Shown piece by piece: positions 45,228 through 53,396 of a stretch of 64,000 nucleotides of DNA. The translations under genes were made by a program, and so were the position numbers. Origin of the DNA: Streptomyces sp. SAI-135 (GTDB lineage Bacteria; Actinomycetota; Actinomycetes; Streptomycetales; Streptomycetaceae); the NCBI RefSeq assembly GCF_029893805.1, contig NZ_JARXYP010000002.1:7130001-7194000 (forward strand). The letters run 5' to 3'. Below the pieces are notes generated by a model. It searched no databases. It worked only from the letters and a program-made list of their open reading frames with translations, and was not told the origin of the DNA. How positions within the stretch are numbered: position 1 is the first letter of the stretch; each line of letters starts with the position of its first letter.

Positions 45228-45296
45228 ATGGCTGTCTTTGCGCTGCGCCCTGCCCGCATCCAGATCATCAAGTCCACCTCCGTGGCCCTCGGCTGA
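45228..45296 (+). CDS. 22-codon leader ORF upstream of rsgA
   Basis: ATG at 45228 preceded by GAGGGAGG at 8 bases encodes MAVFALRPARIQIIKSTSVA followed by two residues and TGA at 45296. The ribosome site is better than that of rsgA itself, whose TTG start lies 43 bases after this stop. Such a short, well-initiated ORF fits a leader peptide or a small protein. No attenuator hairpin is obvious. It is on the same strand as rsgA. Confidence 0.45.
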   Translation: MAVFALRPARIQIIKSTSVALG

Positions 45297-45338
45297 CATC
45301 AACTCCCTGCGCCGGGCCACCCTTGTGAAGGGTCTCCC

Positions 45339-46439
45339 TTGACTTCCAGCTCCACTTCTCAGGTTTTCTCCGCTCTCGCTCCCTACGGCTGGGACGAGGC
45401 ATGGGCGGACGCGTTCGCCCCCTACGAGCCCGAGGGGCTCCTGCCCGGACGCGTGGTCCGGGTCGACCGCGGGCAGTGCGACGTCGTCACCGCCGACGGC
45501 TTGCTGCGGGCGGACACCGCCTTCGTCACCCCGAACGACCCGATGCGGGTGCTGTGCACCGGCGACTGGGCCGTCGTCGAGCCCGCGGGCAATCCGCGGT
45601 ACGTACGGACGTATCTGCCGCGCCGTACCGCCTTCGTGCGCTCCACCTCCTCCAAGCGGTCCGAGGGGCAGATCCTCGCGGCCAACGTCGACCACGCCAT
45701 CGTCGCCGTGTCGCTCGCCGTCGAACTCGACCTCGGTCGTATCGAACGCTTCCTCGCCCTGGCCTGGGAGTCCGGCGCTCAGCCCGTGGTCGTCCTCACC
45801 AAGGCCGACCTCGTGCCGGACGCGGTGACCCTCTCGCATCTCGTGCAGGACGTGGAGACGACGGCACCGGGGGTTCCGGTGCTGACGGTCAGCGCCCTCG
45901 ACGGGGAGGGGCTCGACCTGCTCCTCGCGGTTGTCTCCGACGGTACGACCGTGCTGCTCGGACAGTCCGGTGCGGGAAAGTCGACCCTGGCGAACGTCCT
46001 GATCGGCGAGGACGCGATGGCCGTGCAGGCCACGCGGGACGCGGACGGGAAGGGACGTCACACCACCACCACCCGCAACCTTCTCGCCCTGCCCGGCGGC
46101 GGTGTGCTGATCGACACGCCCGGCCTCAGGGGCGTCGGCCTGTGGGACGCCGAGACCGGTGTCGGACAGGTCTTCTCCGAGATCGAGGAACTGGCCCGGC
46201 AGTGCCGCTTCCACGACTGCGCGCACGAGAGCGAGCCCGGGTGCGCGGTGCTGGCCGCGATCGACTCCGGTGAGCTGCCCGAGCGGCGGCTGGAGAGCTA
46301 CCGGAAGCTGATCCGGGAGAACCAGCGGATCGTGGCGAAGACCGACGCGAGGCTCCGTTCGGAGATCCGGAAGGAGTGGAAGAAGCGGGGGGCGCAGGGC
46401 AAGGCGGCGATGGAGGCGAAGAGGGGGCGCTGGGCGTAG
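45339..46439 (+). CDS. rsgA: Ribosome small-subunit-dependent GTPase A
   Basis: This 366-residue circularly permuted GTPase acts late in 30S maturation. The N-terminal OB fold (LPGRVVRVDRGQCDVVTADG) precedes the permuted G motifs in the order G4 (VVVLTKADLV), G5 (LTVSALDGEGL), G1 (VLLGQSGAGKSTLANVLIG), G2 (GRHTTTTRNLLAL), G3 (LIDTPGLRGVGLW). A C-terminal zinc finger follows with C-R-F-H-D-C-A-H (ARQCRFHDCAHESEPGCAVL). The TTG start is supported by GAAGGG 6 bases upstream and homologous length. A 22-codon leader ORF precedes it. A palindromic dispersed repeat follows. Confidence 0.93.
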   Translation: MTSSSTSQVFSALAPYGWDEAWADAFAPYEPEGLLPGRVVRVDRGQCDVVTADGLLRADTAFVTPNDPMRVLCTGDWAVVEPAGNPRYVRTYLPRRTAFVRSTSSKRSEGQILAANVDHAIVAVSLAVELDLGRIERFLALAWESGAQPVVVLTKADLVPDAVTLSHLVQDVETTAPGVPVLTVSALDGEGLDLLLAVVSDGTTVLLGQSGAGKSTLANVLIGEDAMAVQATRDADGKGRHTTTTRNLLALPGGGVLIDTPGLRGVGLWDAETGVGQVFSEIEELARQCRFHDCAHESEPGCAVLAAIDSGELPERRLESYRKLIRENQRIVAKTDARLRSEIRKEWKKRGAQGKAAMEAKRGRWA

Positions 46440-46462
46440 ACGTTCGGCTGCGGCCGAGCGGG

Positions 46463-46561
46463 GGCTGGTCGCGCAGTTCCCCGCGCCCCTGGGTGGGTGC
46501 AGTCGTGGACCGCCTGGCTGTACCCACCTGCTTGGGGGCGCGGGGAACTGCGCGACCAGCC
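46463..46561. repeat. Dispersed GC-rich inverted repeat with 27-nt arms
   Basis: The arm at 46463-46489 (beginning GGCTGGTCGCGCAGTTCC) is exactly complementary to 46535-46561 with 45 bases between, giving a potential stem of 27 bp. The same arm, with a few changes, occurs at about 60718-60743 and 60826-60851, and inverted at about 60932-60961. A shorter relative is inside the 229-bp repeat near 5868. It lies 24 bases past the rsgA stop and may act as a terminator. It is a common Streptomyces intergenic repeat of unknown role. Confidence 0.85.
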
Positions 46562-46667
46562 ACGACGCACCCGCACCCGGCCACGGGCCCGTCGCTCTCC
46601 CCCCGGCATCGCCCTGTCCGATTTCCGCCAGCGGCGCCCCCGCGCAGGGCGGAGACTGGAACGCGTG

Positions 46668-48047
46668 ATGGACGAGGACACCAGGTACGAAGCGGTCCGC
46701 AGCCGGGACGCCCGGTTCGACGGGGAGTTCTTCTTCGCTGTCGAGACGACCGGCATCTACTGCCGGCCCAGCTGCCCCGCGGTGACCCCGAAACGGCACA
46801 ACGTCCGCTTCTACGCGACGGCCGCCGCCGCGCAGGGCTCCGGCTTCCGGGCCTGCCGGCGGTGCCGTCCGGACGCGGTGCCCGGCTCCGCGGACTGGAA
46901 CGTCCGGGCGGACGTGGTGGGCCGGGCGATGCGCCTGATCGGCGACGGCGTCGTCGACCGGGAGGGCGTCGCCGGGCTCGCCGGCCGCCTCGGCTACAGC
47001 GCACGCCAGGTCCAGCGCCAGCTCACCGCCGAACTGGGCGCCGGACCCGTCGCCCTGGCCCGCGCCCAGCGCGCCCACACCGCGCGCGTCCTGCTCCAGA
47101 CCACCGGCCTGCCGGTCACGGAGATCGCGTTCGCCTCGGGCTTCGCCAGCGTCCGGCAGTTCAACGACACGATCCGGGAGATCTACGCCTCGACCCCCAG
47201 CGGACTGCGGGCCGCCGCCCGGACCGCCCGCCGCGCACCCACCCCCACCGCCGGCATTCCGCTACGGCTCGCCCACCGCGGCCCCTACCGCTCCGGCGCC
47301 GTCCTCGACCTGCTGGAGCGCGAGGCCGTACCCGGCGTCGAGGAGGTGAGCGGACCACCCGGCCGGCGCACCTACCGCCGTACCCTCCGCCTCCCGCACG
47401 GCACCGGCATCGTCGCCGTCCACGAACGCCCCGGTACCACCAGGACCACCTCCGGCGCGCACCCCGGCGGCTGGCTCGACGCGCAGCTGCACCTCACCGA
47501 CCCCCGCGACCTGACCACCGCCGTCGGACGGCTGCGGCGCCTCTTCGACCTCGACGCCGATCCCTACGCCGTGGACGAACGGCTCGGCGCGGACCCCCGG
47601 CTCGCCCCTCTGGTCGCCGCCCGGCCCGGACTGCGGTCACCCGGCGCCGCCGACCCCGAGGAGCTCGCCGTACGGGCACTGGTGGGCCGTACCGAATCCG
47701 AACGGCTCGTCCAGCGGTACGGCAAGACCCTGGACGCGCCCTGCGGCAGCCTGACCCACCTGTTCCCCGAGCCCGCGGCCCTCTCCGGGGCGCCCGGCAC
47801 CCTGGGCACCCTCGCCACCGCCCTCGCCGACGGAACCGTACGACTCGATCCGGGCGCCGACCGCGACGAGGCACAGCAGGCGCTGCTCGCCCTGCCGGGT
47901 CTGGACGCCCGTACCGTCGCTGTCATGCGCGCCCGCGCCCTCGGTGACCCCGACGTCGCCCCACCGGGCCTCGACGCCCCCGACACCTGGCGCCCCTGGC
48001 GCTCCTATGCCTGGCAACACCTGCGCACCGCAGGGGAGTTGGAGTAA
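46668..48047 (+). CDS. Ada-AlkA fusion: methylphosphotriester-DNA methyltransferase, AraC HTH and 3-methyladenine glycosylase
   Basis: This 459-residue three-part DNA repair regulator has, at residues 1-80, the Ada zinc domain. Its cysteines C32 (IYCRPSC), C36, C63 and C66 (ACRRCRPD) correspond to the four Ada ligands, with C32 the likely methyl acceptor. Residues about 85-190 are an AraC-type HTH (RAHTARVLLQTTGLPVTEIA, FASGFASVRQFNDTIREIYA). The rest is AlkA-like: an N-terminal AlkA_N fold (IPLRLAHRGPYRSGAVLDLL) and the HhH region near ALLALPGLDARTVAVMRARA with a downstream catalytic Asp candidate in DPDVAP. It activates the adaptive response to alkylation and excises damaged bases. It ends 2 bases before ogt. 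Confidence 0.93.
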   Translation: MDEDTRYEAVRSRDARFDGEFFFAVETTGIYCRPSCPAVTPKRHNVRFYATAAAAQGSGFRACRRCRPDAVPGSADWNVRADVVGRAMRLIGDGVVDREGVAGLAGRLGYSARQVQRQLTAELGAGPVALARAQRAHTARVLLQTTGLPVTEIAFASGFASVRQFNDTIREIYASTPSGLRAAARTARRAPTPTAGIPLRLAHRGPYRSGAVLDLLEREAVPGVEEVSGPPGRRTYRRTLRLPHGTGIVAVHERPGTTRTTSGAHPGGWLDAQLHLTDPRDLTTAVGRLRRLFDLDADPYAVDERLGADPRLAPLVAARPGLRSPGAADPEELAVRALVGRTESERLVQRYGKTLDAPCGSLTHLFPEPAALSGAPGTLGTLATALADGTVRLDPGADRDEAQQALLALPGLDARTVAVMRARALGDPDVAPPGLDAPDTWRPWRSYAWQHLRTAGELE

Positions 48048-48049
48048 TC

Positions 48050-48532
48050 ATGACCGTCCGCTGGACCCGCGTCGACAGCCCCGTCGGCAGCCTGCTCCTC
48101 ACCGCCGACGAGACCGGCGCGCTGACCTCGCTGTCCGTGCCCGGGCAGAAGAACGGCCGTACCGTCCAGGAGGGCTGGGTCCACGACCCCGCCCCCTTCC
48201 GGGACGCAGAGGAGCAGCTCGCCGCCTACTTCGCCGGTGAACTCAAGGAGTTCCAGCTGCGGTTGCGCCCCGAGGGCACCGAGTTCCGGAGCCGGGTGTG
48301 GGACGCCCTCGACGACGTCCCGTACGGCGCCACCACGACGTACGGTGAGATCGCCGCCCGTGTCGGTGCCTCCGGGGTCGCCGTCCGGGCCGTGGGCGGC
48401 GCGATCGGAGCGAACCCGCTGCTGATCCTCCGCCCGTGCCACCGGGTGATCGGCGCCAACGGCCGGCTCACCGGATACGCGGGCGGCCTGGAGCGCAAGA
48501 CGGCCCTGCTCGCCCTCGAAAGGGCCCTCTAG
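48050..48532 (+). CDS. ogt: Methylated-DNA-protein-cysteine methyltransferase
   Basis: This 160-residue suicide enzyme repairs O6-methylguanine by moving the methyl group to Cys130 in the motif LILRPCHRVIGANGRLTGYA. The helix-turn-helix with FRSRVWDALDDVPYGATTTY and GEIAARVGASGVAVRAVGGA is complete. An N-terminal RNase-H-like fold (DSPVGSLLLTADETGALTSL) precedes it. It directly follows the Ada-AlkA gene (2-base gap), so the two form an alkylation-repair operon. Its stop overlaps the convergent PPOX gene by 4 bases. Confidence 0.94.
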   Translation: MTVRWTRVDSPVGSLLLTADETGALTSLSVPGQKNGRTVQEGWVHDPAPFRDAEEQLAAYFAGELKEFQLRLRPEGTEFRSRVWDALDDVPYGATTTYGEIAARVGASGVAVRAVGGAIGANPLLILRPCHRVIGANGRLTGYAGGLERKTALLALERAL

Positions 48533-48900
48533 GACTCCTCCAGCCCCCAGCTGTGGATGCGTCGCGGATGGACGCGGATCAGCTCCTCGCTGAAGTGCGG
48601 GCCCAACTCGTGCGGGCCGGTGAGGAGTTCCGCCTCTCCGCGGATGTCGATGCCGCGCACCCGCCACGGCCTCAGGCTGACGATGTCGTCCACCACCAGC
48701 GCGACCTTCGGATTCTTCTGGAGGTTGCGCCACTTCTTGGTGCGGCCCATCGCGTGGCCGCCGATCAGGATGGTGCCGTCGTCCTGCGGGAAGAAGCCGA
48801 CCGGGTTCGCCTGCGGCTGTCCCTGCGGGTCGACGGTGGCCAGCCGCCCCAGCCGCTGGGACCTCAGGTACGCGCGCTCGGCCTCGCTGAATTCGGTCAT
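48529..48900 (-). CDS. PPOX-class F420-dependent or flavin-binding oxidoreductase
   Basis: This 123-residue split-barrel protein reads FSEAERAYLRSQRLGRLATV, DPQGQPQANPVGFFPQDDGT, ILIGGHAMGRTKKWRNLQKN, PKVALVVDD and a C-terminal RVHPRRIHSWGLEES. It fits the PPOX family of F420-dependent (or FMN/heme-binding) proteins. SFCTxRNLQ-like GRTKKWRNLQKNP is the segment that binds cofactor phosphate. I chose the ATG at 48900; upstream codons are not conserved in type. It overlaps ogt at their 3' ends. The substrate is unknown. Confidence 0.85.
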   Translation of the reverse strand: MTEFSEAERAYLRSQRLGRLATVDPQGQPQANPVGFFPQDDGTILIGGHAMGRTKKWRNLQKNPKVALVVDDIVSLRPWRVRGIDIRGEAELLTGPHELGPHFSEELIRVHPRRIHSWGLEES

Positions 48901-49020
48901 GGCAACCACCCAAACACGCGCGAGCCGCCCGCACATCGGACTCCGGTCCTGGGCTCGTCCGGGGTGGACGGGGTGGACGGGGCGGCCGGGCCGGGGCCCG
49001 TCCGGGGTCGCGGTTCCGTG

Positions 49021-49503
49021 TCAGCCCCACAGCACCGCCCCCAGCCACGCGCCCATGATGAGCAGACAGGTGAACAGTTCCGCCAGCACGCTGGAGCCGC
49101 CCGAGCGCATCGCCTGCCGCAGGGCCGCCCTCGCCTCGCCGTGGCGGCCGAGGCGGAGCCGTTCCGAGACGTAGACGCCGGCCATGAAGCCGGGGATCGC
49201 GCCGAGCACGGGGACGAGGAAGAACCCGAGGAACGCGCCCAGACCGGCGTACACCGCCATCCGCGGGGTGGCCCCGCTGTCTCGCAGCCGGCGCGGTGGC
49301 AGCGCCCAGCGGACCACCTGGGACAGGAACAGGGCGGCGGTGGCCGACACGAGCACGAACCAGGCGAGCGGCTGCGGATCCTTCAGCGCCCACCACAGGA
49401 CCGCCGCCCACACGAACCAGGACCCCGGCACACCGGGCACCAGAACCCCGACCAGGCCGAACAGCATGACCAGGCCGACCAGCAGGAGGTCCCACACTCC
49501 CAT
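49021..49503 (-). CDS. DUF456 membrane protein
   Basis: This 160-residue protein of four to five hydrophobic helices begins MGVWDLLLVGLVMLFGLVGV. It has the glycine-rich segments LVPGVPGSWFVWAAVLWWAL, AVYAGLGAFLGFFLVPVLG and GAIPGFMAGVYVSERLRLGR of DUF456. These duplicated Gly-zipper-like hairpins are common to the family; the function is unknown. It is transcribed divergently from the PP2C-like gene, with about 180 bases between. Confidence 0.85.
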   Translation of the reverse strand: MGVWDLLLVGLVMLFGLVGVLVPGVPGSWFVWAAVLWWALKDPQPLAWFVLVSATAALFLSQVVRWALPPRRLRDSGATPRMAVYAGLGAFLGFFLVPVLGAIPGFMAGVYVSERLRLGRHGEARAALRQAMRSGGSSVLAELFTCLLIMGAWLGAVLWG

Positions 49504-49684
49504 TCGTCCAGGGTGCAGGAGGGTGGCGCGAAGCGCAGATCAGCGCACGTCCGGCGGGGCCCGGCGACCTGGTGGGGGACGTGAGTTCGACGGATCACTC
49601 GACACGCCGTTCGACGGGTGCGGCGGTGCTTGATTTTCCCGATGCCCCGTTTTCATACGGCCGCCGCGGTGGACAATTAGGGGC

Positions 49685-51553
49685 ATGAGCCAGCAGGGGG
49701 GAAGGCCCACCGGTCACGAGGACGACTGGTGGGGACAGCTGTACGACTCCACCGACGACACGGGCCCCGCACCTGCCCCGGACACCCTGGACGACCGCTT
49801 CGCCTCCGCCACGGGGGCGGTCGGGGACGCGGCGACCCGGGAGGGGCGTGGTGGCGGTGCCGGTGACCGGGCGGACGGCACGCCCCGGCAACCCGGCTCC
49901 GCGGAGGCCGGCGGCGAGGGCGAGCGGGCCGCCGCCCGGGCGGAGACCGGGGCCGGGGGGCAGTGGCCCGAGTCCGAGTCTGGGTCCGGGGCCGGGTCAG
50001 GGGACGAGTGGCGCGCTCGGGGCGGTGGCGGGGTTCCCGCGCCGCGTGCAGGTTCGTCCGATGCAGTGGGCCCATCGCCCGGCGGCCCCCGGACTCCGTG
50101 GGAACCGCCTCCTGACGCGCCCGCACCCTTCCCGCCCGGCCCCAAACCACCCGGCTTCGTCGCGCGCGCCCCAGAGGACCGGCCACCTTCGCCACCCGCT
50201 GGTCGCGCGTCCACGGAGACACCTCCGACCCCGACCGTCCCGGCCTCACGCATGCCGACCGACCCCCCGAGGCCGACCGAACCCCCGACACCGGCCGAAC
50301 CCCCGCGGCCCCCGGCACCCCCGTACCCCTCCGCCCCACCGCAGAACACCGACGCCCGTGCCGAGGACGTGCCGGGTCCCGTGGGCGCGGCCGAGACGCG
50401 GCACGGTGCGGGCGACTGGTGGGCCACCCCGCCCGGCCCCGAAACCGGCGCCGCCCAGGAAGCCCCCGCCGGTCCCGGCTCCACCCAGCCCAACCCCGCA
50501 CCCGAGCCCCCCGGACACGATCACGAAGCCGCCCCCGCTCCGCAGACACCCCGCACCGCCACCCGCCTCGACCTGCCCACCCTCCCTCCCGCCCCCGTCG
50601 GGTTCGTCGGCTCCGGGCCGCCCACCTATGACGCCGAACCCACCGCCCTGCCACCCGCCGACCCCGACGAGCTCGACGACCTGGTGGCGGACACCGTGCT
50701 GGACGGGGCCCGGTACGGAGCCTGCACTCTGCGGGCGGTGTCGGTGCGCGGGGACTCGGCCAGGTTCCGGGGCGAGCCACGGCGGGACTCCCTGCTCACC
50801 GCCCGGTTCGGCACCGGCGACCAGGCGCTGATCCTCGTCGCCATGGCCACCGGCGCCCGCGCCACCCCCGGCGCCCACCGCGCCGCCGCCGAGGCGTGCC
50901 ACTGGATCGGCCGGGCCGTCGGACGCAGCCACGCCCGGCTCGCGCAGGACATCGGTGCCGCCCGCCGGGGCGACCTCAAGTCGGGGCTGCACCGGCTCAC
51001 CGACCGCAGCCTCGGCAAGCTCCGCGCCAGCGCCGTCGAACAGGGCGTCGACCCGGAGGAGTACGCCGCCACCCTGCGCTGTCTGCTCCTGCCCGCCGAC
51101 CCCGACTGCCGTGTCCGCGTCTTCTTCGGCGTCGGCGCGGGCGGCCTCTTCCGCCTCCGCGACGGCGAGTGGCACGACATCGAACCGCGGATTACCGACG
51201 TCACCGGCGAACCCGTCGTCGGCTTCGGCTCGCTGCCCTCCGAGACCCCCGACGGCGACCGCCTCACCATGGACCTCGGCATCCCCACACCCCCGAGCCC
51301 CTACGAACCCGCCCCGGAGCCGCCCCGCGAGGCCTTCCGCTTCCGCGCCTCCGTCGCCCGCCCGGGTGACACCCTCCTCATGTGCACCGGCGGCCTCGCC
51401 GACCCGCTGCGCGGCGAGCCCGAACTGTGCGACTACCTCACCGGAAGGTGGTCAGGCCCCCCGCCCGGCCTCGCCGCGTTCCTCGCCGACAGCCAAGTCC
51501 GGGTCAAGGGATACGCCGACGACCGTACGGCCGCAGCTGTTTGGGAGGCGTGA
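49685..51553 (+). CDS. PP2C-like protein phosphatase domain with long proline-rich N-terminal region
   Basis: This 622-residue protein has a low-complexity N-terminal half (about residues 30-310) dominated by Pro, Gly, Glu and Ala, with repeated PPTPA/EPPRP-like units. The C-terminal domain (about 330-622) shows ARYGACTLRAVSVRGDSARF, FGTGDQALILVAMATGARAT, AACHWIGRAVGRSH-like EACHWIGRAVGRSHARLAQD, RVRVFFGVGAGGLFRLRDGE, ARPGDTLLMCTGGLADPLRG and ADDRTAAAVWEA. The order matches PP2C_2-type phosphatases: the initial RGD(S/N) with metal Asp, a central CTGGL and a final DDRT. Several classical metal Asp residues are replaced, so catalytic activity is uncertain. The soluble protein could be a phosphoprotein-binding regulator. 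Confidence 0.7.
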   Translation: MSQQGGRPTGHEDDWWGQLYDSTDDTGPAPAPDTLDDRFASATGAVGDAATREGRGGGAGDRADGTPRQPGSAEAGGEGERAAARAETGAGGQWPESESGSGAGSGDEWRARGGGGVPAPRAGSSDAVGPSPGGPRTPWEPPPDAPAPFPPGPKPPGFVARAPEDRPPSPPAGRASTETPPTPTVPASRMPTDPPRPTEPPTPAEPPRPPAPPYPSAPPQNTDARAEDVPGPVGAAETRHGAGDWWATPPGPETGAAQEAPAGPGSTQPNPAPEPPGHDHEAAPAPQTPRTATRLDLPTLPPAPVGFVGSGPPTYDAEPTALPPADPDELDDLVADTVLDGARYGACTLRAVSVRGDSARFRGEPRRDSLLTARFGTGDQALILVAMATGARATPGAHRAAAEACHWIGRAVGRSHARLAQDIGAARRGDLKSGLHRLTDRSLGKLRASAVEQGVDPEEYAATLRCLLLPADPDCRVRVFFGVGAGGLFRLRDGEWHDIEPRITDVTGEPVVGFGSLPSETPDGDRLTMDLGIPTPPSPYEPAPEPPREAFRFRASVARPGDTLLMCTGGLADPLRGEPELCDYLTGRWSGPPPGLAAFLADSQVRVKGYADDRTAAAVWEA

Positions 51554-51607
51554 TCGCGGCCAGTGTGGATTGATGGACCCAAGGAGACCGAAGGGGTGCA
51601 TGGATCC

Positions 51608-53350
51608 ATGGCCAAGCAGAACGTCGCCGAACAGTTCGTGGACATCCTCGTCAGGGCCGGGGTGAAACGCCTCTACGGCGTCGTCGGCGACAGCCTCAAC
51701 CCGGTCGTGGACGCGGTCCGCCGCAACGCCGGCATCGACTGGGTGCACGTACGGCACGAGGAGACCGCCGCCTTCGCCGCGGGGGCCGAGGCGCAGATCA
51801 CCGGGAAGCTGGCCGCGTGCGCCGGCTCCTGCGGGCCCGGCAACCTCCATCTCATCAACGGCCTCTACGACGCCCACCGCTCCATGGCCCCGGTCCTCGC
51901 CCTCGCCTCGCACATCCCCTCCAGCGAGATCGGCCTCGGGTTCTTCCAGGAGACCCACCCCGACCGCCTCTTCCAGGAGTGCAGTCACTACAGCGAGATG
52001 ATCTCCACCCCCCAGCAGATGCCGAGGCTGCTCCAGACCGCCATCCAGAACGCCGTCGGCCGCTCCGGAGTCAGCGTCGTCTCCCTCCCCGGCGACATCG
52101 CCGACCAGCCCGCCCCCGAGAAGGCCGCCGAGACCGCCCTCGTCACCTCCCGGCCCAGCGTCCGCCCCGGCGACGCCGAGATCGACAAGCTCGTCGAGAT
52201 GATCGACAAGGCCCAGAAGGTCACGCTCTTCTGCGGCAGCGGCACCGCGGGCGCGCACGCCGAGGTCATGGAGTTCGCGGAGAAGGTCAAGTCACCGGTG
52301 GGGCACGCCCTCAGGGGCAAGGAGTGGATCCAGTACGACAACCCCTTCGACGTCGGCATGAGCGGGCTGCTCGGCTACGGCGCCGCCTACGAGGCCACCC
52401 ACGAGTGCGACCTGCTGATCCTGCTCGGCACCGACTTCCCGTACAACGCCTTCCTCCCCGACGACGTCCAGATCGCCCAGGTCGACGTGCGGCCCGAACA
52501 CCTCGGCCGCCGCTCCAAGCTGGACCTGGCGGTCTGGGGTGACGTGAAGGAGACCCTGCGGTGTCTGACGCCGCGGGTGAAGGAGAAGACGAACCGGCGC
52601 TTCCTCGACAAGATGCTCAAGAAGCACGCCGACGCGCTCGAAGGGGTCGTCAAGGCCTACACCCGCAAGGTCGACAAGCACGTCCCCATCCATCCCGAGT
52701 ACGTGGCCGCCGTACTGGACGAACTCGCCGACGACGACGCGGTGTTCACCGTCGACACCGGCATGTGCAACGTGTGGGCCGCGCGGTACATCTCGCCCAA
52801 CGGCCGTCGCCGCGTGATCGGTTCGTTCTCGCACGGGTCGATGGCGAACGCGCTGCCGATGGCGATCGGCGCCCAGTTCACCGACCGCCGGCGCCAGGTC
52901 GTGTCGATGTCCGGCGACGGCGGGTTCTCCATGCTGATGGGCGACTTCCTCACCCTCGTGCAGTACGACCTGCCCGTGAAGGTCGTCCTCTTCAACAACT
53001 CCTCGCTCGGCATGGTCGAGTTGGAGATGCTGGTCGCCGGGCTGCCCTCCTACGGCACCGCCAACAAGAACCCCGACTTCGCCGCCGTGGCCCAGGCCTG
53101 CGGGGCCTACGGCGTGCGCGTCGAGAAGCCCAAGGACCTGGCAGGGGCGCTCAAGTCGGCGTTCAGGCACAAGGGCCCGGCCCTCGTCGACATCGTCACC
53201 GACCCCAACGCCCTGTCCATCCCGCCGAAGATCAGCGCCGAGATGGTCACCGGCTTCGCCCTGTCCGCATCGAAGATCGTCCTCGACGGCGGAGTCGGCC
53301 GCATGCTCCAGATGGCCCGCTCCAACCTCCGCAACGTGCCACGGCCCTGA
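51608..53350 (+). CDS. poxB: Pyruvate dehydrogenase (quinone)/pyruvate oxidase, ThDP-dependent
   Basis: This 580-residue thiamine-diphosphate enzyme decarboxylates pyruvate to acetate and carbon dioxide, passing electrons to FAD and then quinones. The N-terminal pyrimidine-binding domain shows GVKRLYGVVGDSLNPVVDAV and RHEETAAFAAGAEAQITGKL with the catalytic Glu. The FAD domain shows LFCGSGTAGAHAEVMEFAEK and LLILLGTDFPYNAFLPDD. The C-terminal PP domain shows SMSGDGGFSMLMGDFLTLVQ with the GDG...N Mg/ThDP motif (GDGGF...FNNSSLGMVELE). The C-terminal SIPPKISAEMVTGFALSASK resembles the membrane-binding tail of E. coli PoxB. I chose the ATG at 51608 with GAAGGGG upstream. A hairpin separates it from the convergent gene. 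Confidence 0.93.
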   Translation: MAKQNVAEQFVDILVRAGVKRLYGVVGDSLNPVVDAVRRNAGIDWVHVRHEETAAFAAGAEAQITGKLAACAGSCGPGNLHLINGLYDAHRSMAPVLALASHIPSSEIGLGFFQETHPDRLFQECSHYSEMISTPQQMPRLLQTAIQNAVGRSGVSVVSLPGDIADQPAPEKAAETALVTSRPSVRPGDAEIDKLVEMIDKAQKVTLFCGSGTAGAHAEVMEFAEKVKSPVGHALRGKEWIQYDNPFDVGMSGLLGYGAAYEATHECDLLILLGTDFPYNAFLPDDVQIAQVDVRPEHLGRRSKLDLAVWGDVKETLRCLTPRVKEKTNRRFLDKMLKKHADALEGVVKAYTRKVDKHVPIHPEYVAAVLDELADDDAVFTVDTGMCNVWAARYISPNGRRRVIGSFSHGSMANALPMAIGAQFTDRRRQVVSMSGDGGFSMLMGDFLTLVQYDLPVKVVLFNNSSLGMVELEMLVAGLPSYGTANKNPDFAAVAQACGAYGVRVEKPKDLAGALKSAFRHKGPALVDIVTDPNALSIPPKISAEMVTGFALSASKIVLDGGVGRMLQMARSNLRNVPRP

Positions 53351-53368
53351 GAGCCGCGTGACGGCTTC

Positions 53369-53394
53369 GCCGAGCGGGGGCGTCCCCGGTCGGC
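53369..53394. terminator. Possible bidirectional hairpin between poxB and the HTH-TM gene
   Basis: GCCGA (53369-53373) pairs with TCGGC (53390-53394), and inner GGGG/CCCC arms (53377-53380, 53384-53387) extend the stem with a short mismatch. It lies in the 46-base gap between the convergent genes. Confidence 0.4.
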
Positions 53395-53396
53395 TC

